Shown here one piece after another: positions 27,794 through 37,018 of a DNA stretch of 64,000 nucleotides. A model generated the notes under the pieces. It saw only the letters and a program-made list of their open reading frames with translations. It was not told the DNA's origin and searched no databases. The stretch comes from Rickettsiales bacterium (lineage in GTDB: Bacteria > Pseudomonadota > Alphaproteobacteria > Rs-D84): positions 1 to 64,000 of the forward strand of contig JAISAB010000020.1 in assembly GCA_031266915.1 (NCBI GenBank), in the 5' to 3' direction. The translations under genes and the position numbers were made by a program. Numbering within the stretch: position 1 is the first letter of the stretch; the number at the start of each line of letters is the position of its first letter.

Positions 27794-29176
27794 ATGCAAT
27801 CCGTATCTTTATTAAAAATATCATTTTCATATCCGGGCGCGGACGATTTGTTTTCGCAATTGTCAGCAGTATTTGACGACGCAAGAAAAGTTGCCGTCAT
27901 CGGCGACAATGGGACTGGGAAAACAACCCTGTTGAAAATCATCGCCGGCCGCCTGGGGCCTGCGTCTGGGAAGATTATCCGAAACGCAAACGTGTATCTG
28001 TTGCCGCAGGCGGCGCCGCCCGACACAAAAAGCGGCGGCCAGCGCCAGTGGCGTGAATTGGCGATGGCTTTCGCATCCGGCGCCGACATACTTTTGCTGG
28101 ACGAGCCGACCAACAATCTGGATTCCGACGCGCGCGAAAACTTCTTTGCGATGCTGCGCGATTGGCGCGGCGGCGCCGTCATAATTTCGCATGACCGAGA
28201 ACTGCTGAATCGGATGGACGCGATTATGGAACTGACGCCGAACGGCATTCGGACATTCGGCGGCAACTATGATTTTTATGTCGCGCAAAAAGATGCCGAG
28301 CGCGAGAATTTGGAATCGCAATATATCAATGCTGAAAAACGAATCGCGCGCCTGGGCGAAACTTTGTGCATCGCGCAGAACACGCGCCAACATCACGAGA
28401 CCAAGCAGCGAAAAGACAAAAACAATAGTCACCGGTCGCGAATATTCGCAAATGCTCTCGACGGGCATTCCAAGGAAACAGAAGCAAAAGCGCGGCGAAA
28501 AATCCAAAAAAAATTGGACGAACAATTTGAAGAACGCCAAAAACTTTCCGATTTCCTGCGCGATGATAAAATCAAAATCCCGATGCCTGACAAACCCTTT
28601 CCCAAGAATGACTTGATTCTGATTGAAGGGATGTCTTTCGGATATGACAAAAACATATTCCAAGACTTTAACTTTCGAATGCGCGGCGGTGAACGCGTTC
28701 GCGTCGTCGGCAACAACGGCAGCGGCAAGACGACGCTGCTGCGGCTGATTACGGGCCGGCTGCGACCGGATTCTGGCAGTGTCAAACTGTTCGGTCGCGC
28801 GGCCTATCTGGACCAGGATTTGTCATTGCAGAATCCGTCGAAATCCGTTGTCGACAATATCATCGATTTCGCCGGACTGTCAATAAACGAAGCGCATGCA
28901 ATCGCCGCAAACTTTGGATTTCGCGGCGCGTCATCGCAAAAGACGGTCGGCGTGCTGAGCGGCGGAGAATTATTGAAAGCTACGCTGGCCGCGGTGTTGG
29001 GCGATGTTCGTCAGCCTGATTTGCTAATTCTGGACGAGCCGACCAACAACCTGGACATCAAAAGTATCGAAATTTTGGAAGACGCGTTGAACCAATACCA
29101 AGGCGCGATACTGCTGGTTTCCCACGACGATATGTTTGTAAAAAAACTTGAGATAAATAAAACGGTGTGTTTGTAA
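27794..29176 (+). CDS. ABC-F type ATPase (two nucleotide-binding domains)
   Basis: A 460-residue soluble protein with two ABC ATPase domains and no membrane segment: Walker A '[11 protein letters not shown]' and '[11 protein letters not shown]', signature '[11 protein letters not shown]' and '[13 protein letters not shown]', Walker B plus '[12 protein letters not shown]' and '[12 protein letters not shown]', joined by a charged helical linker of about 80 residues (ABC-F P-site tRNA interaction region). ABC-F proteins act on the ribosome, in translation factor or antibiotic-protection roles. At 460 residues it is shorter than EttA or Uup and nearer the Vga/Lsa-like size, but substrate specificity cannot be read. 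The ATG at 27794 is chosen over 27749, since AAAAGG precedes it. Confidence 0.85.
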   Translation: MQSVSLLKISFSYPGADDLFSQLSAVFDDARKVAVIGDNGTGKTTLLKIIAGRLGPASGKIIRNANVYLLPQAAPPDTKSGGQRQWRELAMAFASGADILLLDEPTNNLDSDARENFFAMLRDWRGGAVIISHDRELLNRMDAIMELTPNGIRTFGGNYDFYVAQKDAERENLESQYINAEKRIARLGETLCIAQNTRQHHETKQRKDKNNSHRSRIFANALDGHSKETEAKARRKIQKKLDEQFEERQKLSDFLRDDKIKIPMPDKPFPKNDLILIEGMSFGYDKNIFQDFNFRMRGGERVRVVGNNGSGKTTLLRLITGRLRPDSGSVKLFGRAAYLDQDLSLQNPSKSVVDNIIDFAGLSINEAHAIAANFGFRGASSQKTVGVLSGGELLKATLAAVLGDVRQPDLLILDEPTNNLDIKSIEILEDALNQYQGAILLVSHDDMFVKKLEINKTVCL

Positions 29177-29200
29177 ATTATGCAATTACATCATTTGAAT

Positions 29201-29224
29201 AAAAGCCCCAAAAGGGGCTTTTAT
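29201..29224. terminator. Bidirectional terminator
   Basis: AAAAGCCCC / GGGGCTTTT perfect hairpin between convergent genes. Confidence 0.85.
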
Positions 29225-29226
29225 TT

Positions 29227-29601
29227 TTAATCCTTGTACACCAGAACCGCCCAATAGCTATCGGGCAGGTTGTTCATGCTCACATCATGGGCCAGCACCC
29301 TGTAACAGGATTCGGATGGAACCATGTTTATCAGAATCATATCCGGATTTATTCTTTCTGCGTCTTCGCCCGTTTGTATACCGGTCATGAATTTCGCGCT
29401 TGCTTTTGATTTTGAAATATTAATCAGTCCGTCGGTTTTCACACACTGGACGATAAAGTCGCCCATTTCCGATGGCGACTGCACGACTTCGCAGTCTTCT
29501 ATAACGTCGGTAATTATTTCATATGGCGTTTTCGGTACATCATCGGCATAGACCGAAAACGGCAGTGCCGCGAACAGTCCAGCTATCAGAGTTCTTTTCA
29601 T
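29227..29601 (-). CDS. Small exported protein, paralogue A
   Basis: A 124-residue protein with a Sec signal peptide ('LIAGLFAALPFSVYA'). The mature protein holds three Cys residues and ends 'YWAVLVYKD'. It is clearly paralogous to the protein encoded at 32259-32633: most positions are identical, including 'ESCYRVLA', 'INISKS' and the end. No family recognised. The upstream gap holds a long inverted repeat (29650-29770). AAAGGAAA precedes the start. Confidence 0.7.
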   Translation of the reverse strand: MKRTLIAGLFAALPFSVYADDVPKTPYEIITDVIEDCEVVQSPSEMGDFIVQCVKTDGLINISKSKASAKFMTGIQTGEDAERINPDMILINMVPSESCYRVLAHDVSMNNLPDSYWAVLVYKD

Positions 29602-29649
29602 TTGTTTTCCTTTTGGTTATTCGCATGCCAAAAGGAAGGCGGCGGGATT

Positions 29650-29770
29650 CTGAAAAAATCGCAACTAGAACGACCGCGCCCGTTTTCTGTATATGGCGAG
29701 CGCAATCCCGCTTGGGGCGGGACACGGTTTTACGTGCCTGTCCCGGCACGCTAGTTACGAGATTTTTCAG
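29650..29770. repeat. Long imperfect inverted repeat upstream of paralogue A
   Basis: Arms CTGAAAAAATCGCAACTAG (29650-29668) and CTAGTTACGAGATTTTTCAG (29751-29770) enclose GTGCC/GGCAC and TCCCGC/GCGGGA hairpins and an ATATA word flanked by GCGC-rich arms, recalling the core of the structured RNA family. Its transcription is unknown. Confidence 0.5.
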
Positions 29771-29818
29771 GTCTCGGTTTCCTTTCGGATACAAAGGTAT
29801 GTATGCTGAATAAAATCA

Positions 29819-29848
29819 TTGAAATCAAGTAGTTTGTTTCGCTATAAT
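29819..29848 (+). promoter_or_regulatory. Promoter of recN
   Basis: TTGAAA (29819-29824), 18 bases, TATAAT (29843-29848). A start seven bases downstream falls on the ATG at 29855, so the mRNA may be leaderless. Confidence 0.6.
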
Positions 29849-29854
29849 CCGACC

Positions 29855-31510
29855 ATGTTGATAAACCTGCATATTTCGAATATCGTGTTGATTGAAAAGC
29901 TGAATCTGGAATTCGGAAATGGCTTGAATGTCCTGACTGGCGAAACAGGCGCGGGCAAGTCCATTCTGTTGGATGCGCTGTCCCTGGCGCTGGGCGCGCG
30001 TTCCGATGCCGGACTGGTTCGTCACGGCCGTGACAGCGCCCAGGTTATCGCAGAATTCGACGCGGCCGGCGGAAATTTAAAATCCATCCTGGACGACAAC
30101 GGCATCGAATTTGACGGCGCGCTGATACTGCGACGGACGCTGGCGTCTGACGGCAAGTCCAAGGCATGGATTAACGATGTTCCCGTGTCCGTCAAAACAT
30201 TGAAACAGGTCAGTGACGAATTAGTCGAAATTCATGGCCAGTTTGAAAATCATTCCCTGCTGGACCAGACGACGCACCGCAAGACTTTGGATGAATTTGC
30301 GGCCGTGGGCAATACAAAGTACGTCGAATTGCTGAACAACGTCAAAAATACATATTCTGAATTTCACGCGGCCCAGAAGAAGCTGCGCGACCTGGAAGAT
30401 ATGTTGGCGCATAGCGCGGCCGAGCGGGAATTCCTGGAACACAACGTTGCCGAACTGCAATCGCTGAATCCGCAGCCAGGCGAGGAAGAGGACTTGGCCG
30501 CGCGGCGCGCCATGCTGATGGGCGCCGAAAAGAACGCCGCGATTTTATCCGAAGCGGTTGAAGCGATTAGTCAAAAGAGCCGTTCGCTGGATTCGCAAAT
30601 CTTCGCGGTTGCGCATATTTTGGAACGCATTAAAACAGACCCGAATCCGTACCGTGAACATATAGATAAACTATATGAAATCGCAGGCGCGATCTCGGAA
30701 ATTTCCGAAAAATTAATGCCCGCGGACACCGATACGGAAAGTTTGGAAAGTATCGAGGAACGGCTGTTCGCAATTCGCGCCGCCGCGCGTAAGCACCGCG
30801 TATCCGCGGATGAACTGCATGCTAAGCTGGCGCAGATGACAGAGCAATTGAACGCCATCGATAATTCCGATGCGCAGCTGAAAAAATTAAAGGGCGACGT
30901 AAAGGATAAAAAAACTGAATTCGATGCACTGGCCACGCAACTGACACAGTTGCGCGTTAACGCTGGCGATGACTTGCGAAAGCAAATCCTGGCTGAGCTG
31001 CCGGACCTGAAACTGGGCCAGGCGGATTTTGTTGTCGAGCGCGCGGACGCGACCGCATCCTCGACCGGCCTGGATGAGATTACGTTCATGATAAAAACCA
31101 ATCCGGGCAGTCCGTTCGCGCCTTTGCACAAGACGGCGTCAGGCGGCGAATTGGCGCGGTTGATGCTGGCGCTGCGCGTTGTATTCGGCAACGGCAAAAA
31201 CGACGCGCGCACGTTCGTGTTCGACGAAGTCGATACGGGCATCAGCGGCGCAACCGCCGCCGCGGTCGGTCAGCGCTTGGCGCGTTTGGCGCGCGCGGGG
31301 CAGGCATTAGTCGTCACGCACAGCGCCCAGGTCGCAGGGCATGCCGACAGGCATTTTAAAATCGAAAAATACGTCAAAGATGGCGCAACTGTGACCACGG
31401 TCCAAGAAATCGCATCCGATATGCGAGTGAATGAAATCGCGCGCATCATCAGCGGCGCCGAGATTACAAAGGAATCAATTGCAACGGCAAAGACATTGAT
31501 AAAGAAGTAA
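29855..31510 (+). CDS. recN: DNA repair protein RecN
   Basis: A 551-residue SMC-like ATPase used in double-strand break repair. The N-terminal Walker A is 'LTGETGAGKSILLDAL' (about residues 29-44), followed by 'LGARSDAGLVRHG' and 'EIHGQFENHSLLD', then a coiled-coil middle with heptads. The C-terminal half brings the signature 'TASGGELARLMLALRVVF' and Walker B 'VFDEVDTGISGATA', then 'VVTHSAQVAGHAD'. Length is normal. The upstream frame part (29819 on) lies in the promoter, so ATG 29855 is preferred; no ribosome binding site is visible before it. Confidence 0.95.
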   Translation: MLINLHISNIVLIEKLNLEFGNGLNVLTGETGAGKSILLDALSLALGARSDAGLVRHGRDSAQVIAEFDAAGGNLKSILDDNGIEFDGALILRRTLASDGKSKAWINDVPVSVKTLKQVSDELVEIHGQFENHSLLDQTTHRKTLDEFAAVGNTKYVELLNNVKNTYSEFHAAQKKLRDLEDMLAHSAAEREFLEHNVAELQSLNPQPGEEEDLAARRAMLMGAEKNAAILSEAVEAISQKSRSLDSQIFAVAHILERIKTDPNPYREHIDKLYEIAGAISEISEKLMPADTDTESLESIEERLFAIRAAARKHRVSADELHAKLAQMTEQLNAIDNSDAQLKKLKGDVKDKKTEFDALATQLTQLRVNAGDDLRKQILAELPDLKLGQADFVVERADATASSTGLDEITFMIKTNPGSPFAPLHKTASGGELARLMLALRVVFGNGKNDARTFVFDEVDTGISGATAAAVGQRLARLARAGQALVVTHSAQVAGHADRHFKIEKYVKDGATVTTVQEIASDMRVNEIARIISGAEITKESIATAKTLIKK

Positions 31511-31538
31511 GGTACATTCCCGTCAGTTGCGCCTTTAT

Positions 31539-32066
31539 TTAAAATTCCATTCTGAATCCTAATTTTATTTTATCCGTGCTAACGCTGACCCTAACATCAT
31601 TATATTCACTTACAAAAAACCAAGTCGTCAAACTGCTAATTGCGGCGCCGGCCGCCACATCCCACCAATGATGTTTATCTGATTCAATTCGCGAATATCC
31701 CGTAAATGTTGCCATTGCATAAGGTATAATCGCTCTTTTAACGCCGTATCTTTTATGAATGAAAGTTGCCCCGCTAAAGGCGCTTGCTGTATGACCGCTT
31801 GGGAAAGACTTATTGTTGCTTCCATCGGGTCTTTCCTCTTTTATAATACTTTTTAATCCATTAACCCCAATTTCCATTGTGGCAAAAGAATAAGTAAATT
31901 GTTTTGTTCCTTCCCAATCTTTTTCATTCACAGCCATTCCGAAAGCATAAGCCGGAACTATGACCTGCATATAACCTCCGATTTCTTCAATTGCTGATTT
32001 GGCGTAAGAGTTTAACGGACACGATGCAATTACAGTTAATGTAGATAATTTTATAAATTTAGACAT
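31539..32066 (-). CDS. Periplasmic PAP2-family phosphatase
   Basis: A 175-residue acid-phosphatase-like protein with an N-terminal signal peptide ('LTVIASCPLNSYA'). The three PAP2 signatures are present: 'KSIIKEERPDGS' (KxxxxxxRP), 'PSGHT' in 'FPSGHTASAF', and 'SRIESDKHHWWDVAAG' (SRxxxxxHxxxD). It likely hydrolyses a phosphate monoester or lipid pyrophosphate on the outer face of the inner membrane. Base use is more AT-rich than the neighbours. It lies between recN and paralogue B on the minus strand. Confidence 0.85.
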   Translation of the reverse strand: MSKFIKLSTLTVIASCPLNSYAKSAIEEIGGYMQVIVPAYAFGMAVNEKDWEGTKQFTYSFATMEIGVNGLKSIIKEERPDGSNNKSFPSGHTASAFSGATFIHKRYGVKRAIIPYAMATFTGYSRIESDKHHWWDVAAGAAISSLTTWFFVSEYNDVRVSVSTDKIKLGFRMEF

Positions 32067-32227
32067 TACTTCCCTTCATTTGATGTATTAGTAGGTATCA
32101 GGAAATTAATCCATCCGATTGAGCCTTTTCTTTACTAACAGTGTCTGCTCCTTATTTCTAAAGAGCAATGAAATAATACAACTAAATATAGGAATTTTCA
32201 ATCAGTATATTAAAAATGTTGGATATT

Positions 32228-32260
32228 AAAAAAGCCTCAATCCCGAGGCTTTTGTTTTTT
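32228..32260. terminator. Rho-independent terminator
   Basis: AAAAGCCTC / GAGGCTTTT hairpin followed by GTTTTTT on the plus strand; also symmetrical enough for the minus-strand paralogue B. Confidence 0.8.
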
Positions 32261-32633
32261 AATCCTTGCAGACCAGAACCGCCCAATAATCATCGGGCAG
32301 ATTGTTCATGTCCACACTTTCCGCAAGAACCCTGTAACAGGATTCTGACGGGACCACGTTCACCAGAATCATATCCGGGTTGACACTTTCCGCTTCATCG
32401 CCGGTCGGCGTTCCGGTCGAAAATTTTGCGTTTGCATCCGACTTTGAAATATTAATCAATTCGTCGGTTTCCGTGCACTGAACGATAAAGTCGCCAGTTT
32501 CCGACGGGGCCCGCACGACTTCGCAGTCTTCGATAACGGCGGCAATTGTTTCATACGGCGTTTTCGGCGCGTCGTCGGCATAAACCGAAAACGGCAATGC
32601 CGCGAACAGACCGGCAAGCAGAGTTTTCTTCAT
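32259..32633 (-). CDS. Small exported protein, paralogue B
   Basis: A 124-residue protein with signal peptide 'LLAGLFAALPFSVYA'. It aligns end to end with paralogue A at 29.2 kb, with 'SPSEMGDFIVQC' corresponding to 'APSETGDFIVQC' and identical 'ESCYRVLA'. This copy has a fourth Cys near the end ('VLVCKD'). Unlike copy A it has no long inverted repeat upstream. It is downstream of the long operon ending at 32706, separated by about 70 bases. Function unknown. Confidence 0.7.
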   Translation of the reverse strand: MKKTLLAGLFAALPFSVYADDAPKTPYETIAAVIEDCEVVRAPSETGDFIVQCTETDELINISKSDANAKFSTGTPTGDEAESVNPDMILVNVVPSESCYRVLAESVDMNNLPDDYWAVLVCKD

Positions 32634-32705
32634 TCTTTCATCCTTTTGGTTTGTTGATTCTACGATGAAATATTAACCAAAAAACGCACGCCCGTACATG
32701 GGTAT

Positions 32706-33473
32706 TTATCCCCTAAGTTTTTCCTGCAGACGGCGGCCAAACATAAAATTTCCGATTTCATTTATATTGATGTTTCCAATCAGAATATTGTAAAGACGCC
32801 GCGCTTGCTTGCCGTTCGGAATATCGTTCGGACTGCCATAGTAATTATTGTCCGGCGTTGCGCGGCGTTCGGCGTCGATTTTTTTCATCGTGTCCGACAA
32901 ATCATGCAAAAAGACGCGCCGCCTGTGTTTGTCGAAATCATTCTGAATTGCGGGATTGGTCAATATAGGATTGGGAGTATACCAAAAATTACCCTTGGTT
33001 TCATATCTGAAATATTCTTGAATAAATGGGCGGTTTTTTATTTCGCTTTCGACGAAAACTTTGTCCCAGCGGCCGAAATCGCCGTAGTTGTATTTGTTTT
33101 TTATTTTATCTATTTCCGCGCCCAATGCCGGTTGCATCCGCATTTCATGAATGGATGCGGCGGCCCGGACTTCCACGGGTTCGGACCAGAACAAAAGCTG
33201 TTTCAACAATGCGTCGTGAATTCCCTTGGGCTGATAGTCAAGAAACAATTCGTCAAAGTTAAGCATGCATGACATAATCGCGCGGGCAAGTATGTTTCTG
33301 GCATCCGGCGAACGCCGCTGGATATTTCTAATCAGCATTATTATATCCGTATCGATGTCATATGGCGTGAATGCTTCGTTCAAACGCATCTCGTGATTCG
33401 ATGCTATCAATTCCTGGTCCAGTATCACCGGGTCGGTTTTTCCGCCCTTGAAAATGCCGGAAAATCTGTTCAT
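32706..33473 (-). CDS. Hypothetical protein, last gene of the xseA operon
   Basis: A 255-residue soluble protein with many charged residues and no Cys-rich or membrane region. The mid-section has 'HEMRMQPALGAEIDKIKNKYN' halves split by a Pro, and a Trp/Tyr-rich stretch ('YETKGNFWYTPNP'). No family recognised. The start lies two bases after the xseA stop, so translation is probably coupled and the gene is part of the operon, but no role can be inferred beyond that. Confidence 0.65.
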   Translation of the reverse strand: MNRFSGIFKGGKTDPVILDQELIASNHEMRLNEAFTPYDIDTDIIMLIRNIQRRSPDARNILARAIMSCMLNFDELFLDYQPKGIHDALLKQLLFWSEPVEVRAAASIHEMRMQPALGAEIDKIKNKYNYGDFGRWDKVFVESEIKNRPFIQEYFRYETKGNFWYTPNPILTNPAIQNDFDKHRRRVFLHDLSDTMKKIDAERRATPDNNYYGSPNDIPNGKQARRLYNILIGNININEIGNFMFGRRLQEKLRG

Positions 33474-33475
33474 AG

Positions 33476-34696
33476 CTATCCGACCTTTACCGTATCGTCG
33501 GCGAACTCGATTGTGGCGGGCGTTGTGAAGTCCGCTGCGCGGCCGATTATCTTGTTCGAATCATTTCGCACAATCGCATAGCCGCGCAACAGAACGTTTT
33601 TATAACTTAAGGAATTCAGCATCTGGCCCAAGTGGCCGACGGATTGATTCAGAACGCCCATGCGGTTCTGCAAAATTTTCGGAAATGTCGACAAAGCTTC
33701 GATTCGCTGCTTGGTCGTCGCCAGTTTGCCGTTGATAATAATGTTCATCGTGCGGGTCAGGTCGTCCAGGCGCTGTGCGTGTTCCATAATCAACTGTTTC
33801 GGATTTTTTATATTAATCGATTCGACGCGCTGCTTTGCGTTAACCAGCCGGACCGCAAAGCTGGCGGACAATCGGTGCGACAGGTTGTCGATTTCCTGAA
33901 TCAGCGACAGCTTGGTCGGAATGACGGCCTCGGCCGCGCCGGTCGGAGTCGGCGCGCGCACGTCCGCCGCGAAGTCAATCAGCATCCAGTCCGGTTCGTG
34001 CCCGACGCCCGAGACCAGTGGTATCTGGCTGGCGGCGGCGGCGCGCACGACGATTTCTTCGGAAAACGGCAGCAGGTCTTCCAGCGAACCGCCGCCGCGC
34101 GCGACGATTATGACATCGACGTTTTCCCGTGCATTGAAGTATTCAATGCCGGCCGTGACCTCGGCCGCGGCGGTGGCGCCCTGGACGGTCGCAGGATACA
34201 GAATCACACGCACCGGAAAGCGTTCGCGCAACCGGTTTTGAATGTCTTGGAACGCGGCGCCGGTCGGACTGGTCACAACGCCGATTGTCTGCGGCAGGTA
34301 TGGCAGAGGCTTTTTGCGCGACGCGTCGAACAGCCCCAGCGCCGCCAGTTTGCGTTTGCGCTCTTCCAGCATTTTCAGAATCGCGCCGGCGCCGGCCATC
34401 TCGATTTCATTAGCGATAATCTGGTAATTGCTGCGCGCGGGATATGTCGTGAATTTGCCGGTTATTATGACCTCTATGCCTTCTTCCAATTTAAAGGCGA
34501 CCGGCGTTCCGCGCCAGACAATCACGGATATTGCGGCGGCGGAATCCTTTATCGTCATATAGACGTGGCCGCTGGCGGCGCGCGTGATTTGCGACAATTC
34601 GCCGCGGATTTTAATCAGGGGAAATGCGGCCTCGACAACATTTTTCAATCGCGCGGCGGCGTCGCTGACGGTAAAAATCGTGTCATGGCTATTCAT
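33476..34696 (-). CDS. xseA: Exodeoxyribonuclease VII large subunit
   Basis: A 406-residue XseA, the catalytic subunit of exonuclease VII, which digests single-stranded DNA. The N-terminal OB fold ('FPLIKIRGELSQI', 'GHVYMTIKD') is followed by the catalytic core 'PQTIGVVTSPTGAAFQDI', 'IIVARGGGSLEDLLPFSEE' and 'SGVGHEPDWMLIDFAADVRA', then 'PTPTGAAE' and the coiled-coil and C-terminal 'LLRGYAIV'. The core motif reads GHEPDW instead of the common GHETDF. No xseB is present in the window. Confidence 0.94.
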   Translation of the reverse strand: MNSHDTIFTVSDAAARLKNVVEAAFPLIKIRGELSQITRAASGHVYMTIKDSAAAISVIVWRGTPVAFKLEEGIEVIITGKFTTYPARSNYQIIANEIEMAGAGAILKMLEERKRKLAALGLFDASRKKPLPYLPQTIGVVTSPTGAAFQDIQNRLRERFPVRVILYPATVQGATAAAEVTAGIEYFNARENVDVIIVARGGGSLEDLLPFSEEIVVRAAAASQIPLVSGVGHEPDWMLIDFAADVRAPTPTGAAEAVIPTKLSLIQEIDNLSHRLSASFAVRLVNAKQRVESINIKNPKQLIMEHAQRLDDLTRTMNIIINGKLATTKQRIEALSTFPKILQNRMGVLNQSVGHLGQMLNSLSYKNVLLRGYAIVRNDSNKIIGRAADFTTPATIEFADDTVKVG

Positions 34697-34698
34697 AT

Positions 34699-35169
34699 TT
34701 ATTCCAACCCTGCGGCTTTGCCAAGAATCATTGCCTTTTCGCGCAACATTTCTGTAAATCCCTCATCTTTTCCTATACGCGCCTCCGCAGACTTTAAATA
34801 ATACGGAAAAGGCGTGGAAAACTGGTCGTGCGTGACATCGAACGGCCCGCTGATATTTTTGTGCTCCAGCCACCAGTGCGCGGGATTCTTTTGCAGCGTC
34901 CATTCCTTGTCGGCGCCGGTTGACTGATATATATAGTAGCTGGCGACCAGGCAAAAGCCTTCGGACGGCATAAATATATTCCCCCCCCCTAGACTTTCGC
35001 GGTTTTCACCAAACACACGCCTGTACGTCAGTTTGTATTTGAACGATTCGCGCAACATATAGACAATTTCCGGAAATGAAAATTTTCCGATTACCGGCAG
35101 TTCGTAATCATATGCCCTCAGAACAAGTTCCTCGGACGCTTTATTGTATGATTTCAGTTTATTTAACAT
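34699..35169 (-). CDS. Hypothetical protein, YunG-like
   Basis: A 156-residue cytoplasmic-looking protein. The segment 'FCLVASYYIYQSTG ... AHWWLEHK ... DVTHDQF' recalls the YunG-type small protein family (Cys, His-Trp and Asp-x-Thr-x-Asp-Gln-Phe in order), which suggests a papain-like or transglutaminase-like arrangement, though that is inference. A run of Gly residues sits at 'RESLGGGN', coded by a C/G homopolymer (34981-34988). It lies between tsaD and xseA in the operon. Confidence 0.55.
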   Translation of the reverse strand: MLNKLKSYNKASEELVLRAYDYELPVIGKFSFPEIVYMLRESFKYKLTYRRVFGENRESLGGGNIFMPSEGFCLVASYYIYQSTGADKEWTLQKNPAHWWLEHKNISGPFDVTHDQFSTPFPYYLKSAEARIGKDEGFTEMLREKAMILGKAAGLE

Positions 35170-35205
35170 GGTGGCATTTTAGCACAAATACGATGGTTTT
35201 CAATA

Positions 35206-36288
35206 TTATAATGCCTGGGTGGTCATTTCAGTCAACGGCCAGCGCGGACGCGGTGCGACTGGTTCGGTCACCACGTTGCCCAATCGGTAATTTTCCAACC
35301 CGGCCCAGGCAATCATCGCGCCGTTGTCCGTGCACAGGTTCATCGGCGGGGCCGCAAACGACATGCCGTTGTCGCTGGCCAGCCGTTCCATCGCCGCGCG
35401 AATCGCCGTGTTCTTGGCCACGCCGCCGGCGACCACCAGCGTCTTAGGCGCTGCCGCCGTCACCCGTTCGTCGCGCAGGGCGTTGCCAAGGCGGTTGATA
35501 ATGCAATCCACCACCGACAATTGGAACGACGCGCAGAAATCGTTTATAAACTCTTCGCTGTGCGGCGCGGGATGCCCGGTCAGCAATGTCCGGGCGGATG
35601 TTTTTATGCCACTGAAACTGAAATCGCACCCGGGCTTGTCGCACAGAGGGCGAGGGAACTTGAACGCGTCGCCGCGGCCCATCGCCGCGCGCGCGTCGAC
35701 GACCGGGCCACCCGGATAGCCCAGCCCCAGCATCTTGGCGACTTTGTCGAATGCCTCGCCAGCGCTGTCGTCCAGGGTTTGGCCGATTAATTCGTACCGG
35801 CCGACGCCACGGACCAGCAGAATCATAGTGTGGCCGCCGCTGGCCAGCACCAGCAGGTATGGGAAATCAACCGCGTCGACACCGGCGCCGTCGTTTGCGG
35901 ACGCCGCGCGCAGACGCGGGACCAGGGCGTGGCCCTCCAGGTGATTAACCGCGACCAGCGGCTTTCCAGTACTTTGCGCAATGCCGACCGCGGCCATCCA
36001 GCCAATCAGCACGCCGCCGATTAATCCCGGGCCGGCGGTCGCCGCGACTACGTCTATGTCGGCGATTGTCTTGCCTGCATCATTCAACGTCTGTCCAATC
36101 ACTTTGTCGATGGCCAGAATATGCGCGCGCGCCGCCAATTCAGGCACTACGCCGCCGTATTTTTGATGCTCGGGAATCTGCGAGTAAATCACGTGCGACA
36201 ATATGTTGCGGTCGGAATCTACGACGGCCGCGCTGGTCTCGTCACATGATGATTCGATGCCCAGGCAAAGTATTTTTTTATCAGTCAT
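35206..36288 (-). CDS. tsaD: tRNA N6-adenosine threonylcarbamoyltransferase TsaD
   Basis: A 360-residue TsaD (ASKHA fold), which with TsaB, TsaE and TsaC makes t6A37 in tRNAs reading ANN codons. Seen: 'LGIESSCDETSAAVV' at the start, 'GGVVPELAARAH' and the metal-binding 'NHLEGHALVP' (His-x3-His), 'LASGGHTMI', 'DDSAGEAFDKVAKMLGLGYPGG', and near the end 'NLCTDNGAMIAWAG'. Length is normal. The start overlaps the stop of the DUF1460 gene by eight bases, so the two are translationally coupled. Confidence 0.96.
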   Translation of the reverse strand: MTDKKILCLGIESSCDETSAAVVDSDRNILSHVIYSQIPEHQKYGGVVPELAARAHILAIDKVIGQTLNDAGKTIADIDVVAATAGPGLIGGVLIGWMAAVGIAQSTGKPLVAVNHLEGHALVPRLRAASANDGAGVDAVDFPYLLVLASGGHTMILLVRGVGRYELIGQTLDDSAGEAFDKVAKMLGLGYPGGPVVDARAAMGRGDAFKFPRPLCDKPGCDFSFSGIKTSARTLLTGHPAPHSEEFINDFCASFQLSVVDCIINRLGNALRDERVTAAAPKTLVVAGGVAKNTAIRAAMERLASDNGMSFAAPPMNLCTDNGAMIAWAGLENYRLGNVVTEPVAPRPRWPLTEMTTQAL

Positions 36289-36982
36289 TTTTTATCCTGT
36301 ACAGGGCGACGCCCAGATTGTTTTTATTCGCCTGGCGCGCGGCGGCGTATTCCGCGAAGTCCGTATCGACTACAAATCCCGATTCGGATGACGCGTGCCG
36401 CAGCTTTCCATTCGGCAGCAGGAATCCCATATGTGACACCGCCAGGTCGGAACCTATTTTATCGCGCATTTTCGGATTATCTATGATAAACAACACCGGC
36501 AGCGGCGCGTCCGCATTAATCGGCCCCAAATCGGAATAGGGAATATAGGCGACATCGACCCATGCGTTATAAAGTCCGACATCCATTCCGTGATTCTTTT
36601 TGAACCAGTTTTTCCGGTCTAAATAAACACGCCGAATCTTGGCTGCGCCATATCGCGCGGTTACATTTTCAACCAGGCCGGCATTGTTCCGAACCCAGTC
36701 GTATTCGATGAAATGATTGCGTTCCAAGAAATCAACTTGGGCGCCGCGGTATCTGATTTTGGCCAGCTTATCCGCGTCTCCGCCCGCCATGGACATTTCG
36801 ACAAATGTCACGCAGTCGAACGCGTCGATTCGTATCAGCGGGTCTGCGTCATACCCGTATTCTTCGCCCAACGGGTCTGTCGCGTACCGGGCGCCTAGGT
36901 ATTCGCACCCGATATATTCGCATCGCCCCGATGTGCCGCATGCAGCCAACACCAACGATAAAAATAAGATATATTTTCTCAT
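36281..36982 (-). CDS. DUF1460 amidase-like lipoprotein
   Basis: A 233-residue lipoprotein of the DUF1460 group (NlpC/P60-like N-acetylmuramoyl-L-alanine amidase-like). The lipobox is 'LVLAACG'. The catalytic Cys lies in 'DAFDCVTFVEM' and the His in 'VSHMGFLL', followed by 'KLRHASS', the usual signature order. It probably works on peptidoglycan or its fragments at the outer membrane. The ATG at 36982 is preferred over 37015 because it begins the signal peptide (MRKYILFLSLV). Confidence 0.85.
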   Translation of the reverse strand: MRKYILFLSLVLAACGTSGRCEYIGCEYLGARYATDPLGEEYGYDADPLIRIDAFDCVTFVEMSMAGGDADKLAKIRYRGAQVDFLERNHFIEYDWVRNNAGLVENVTARYGAAKIRRVYLDRKNWFKKNHGMDVGLYNAWVDVAYIPYSDLGPINADAPLPVLFIIDNPKMRDKIGSDLAVSHMGFLLPNGKLRHASSESGFVVDTDFAEYAAARQANKNNLGVALYRIKND

Positions 36983-37018
36983 GCGGGGAATATCCTGCCG
37001 CCGGGTTATGCGCAAAGC

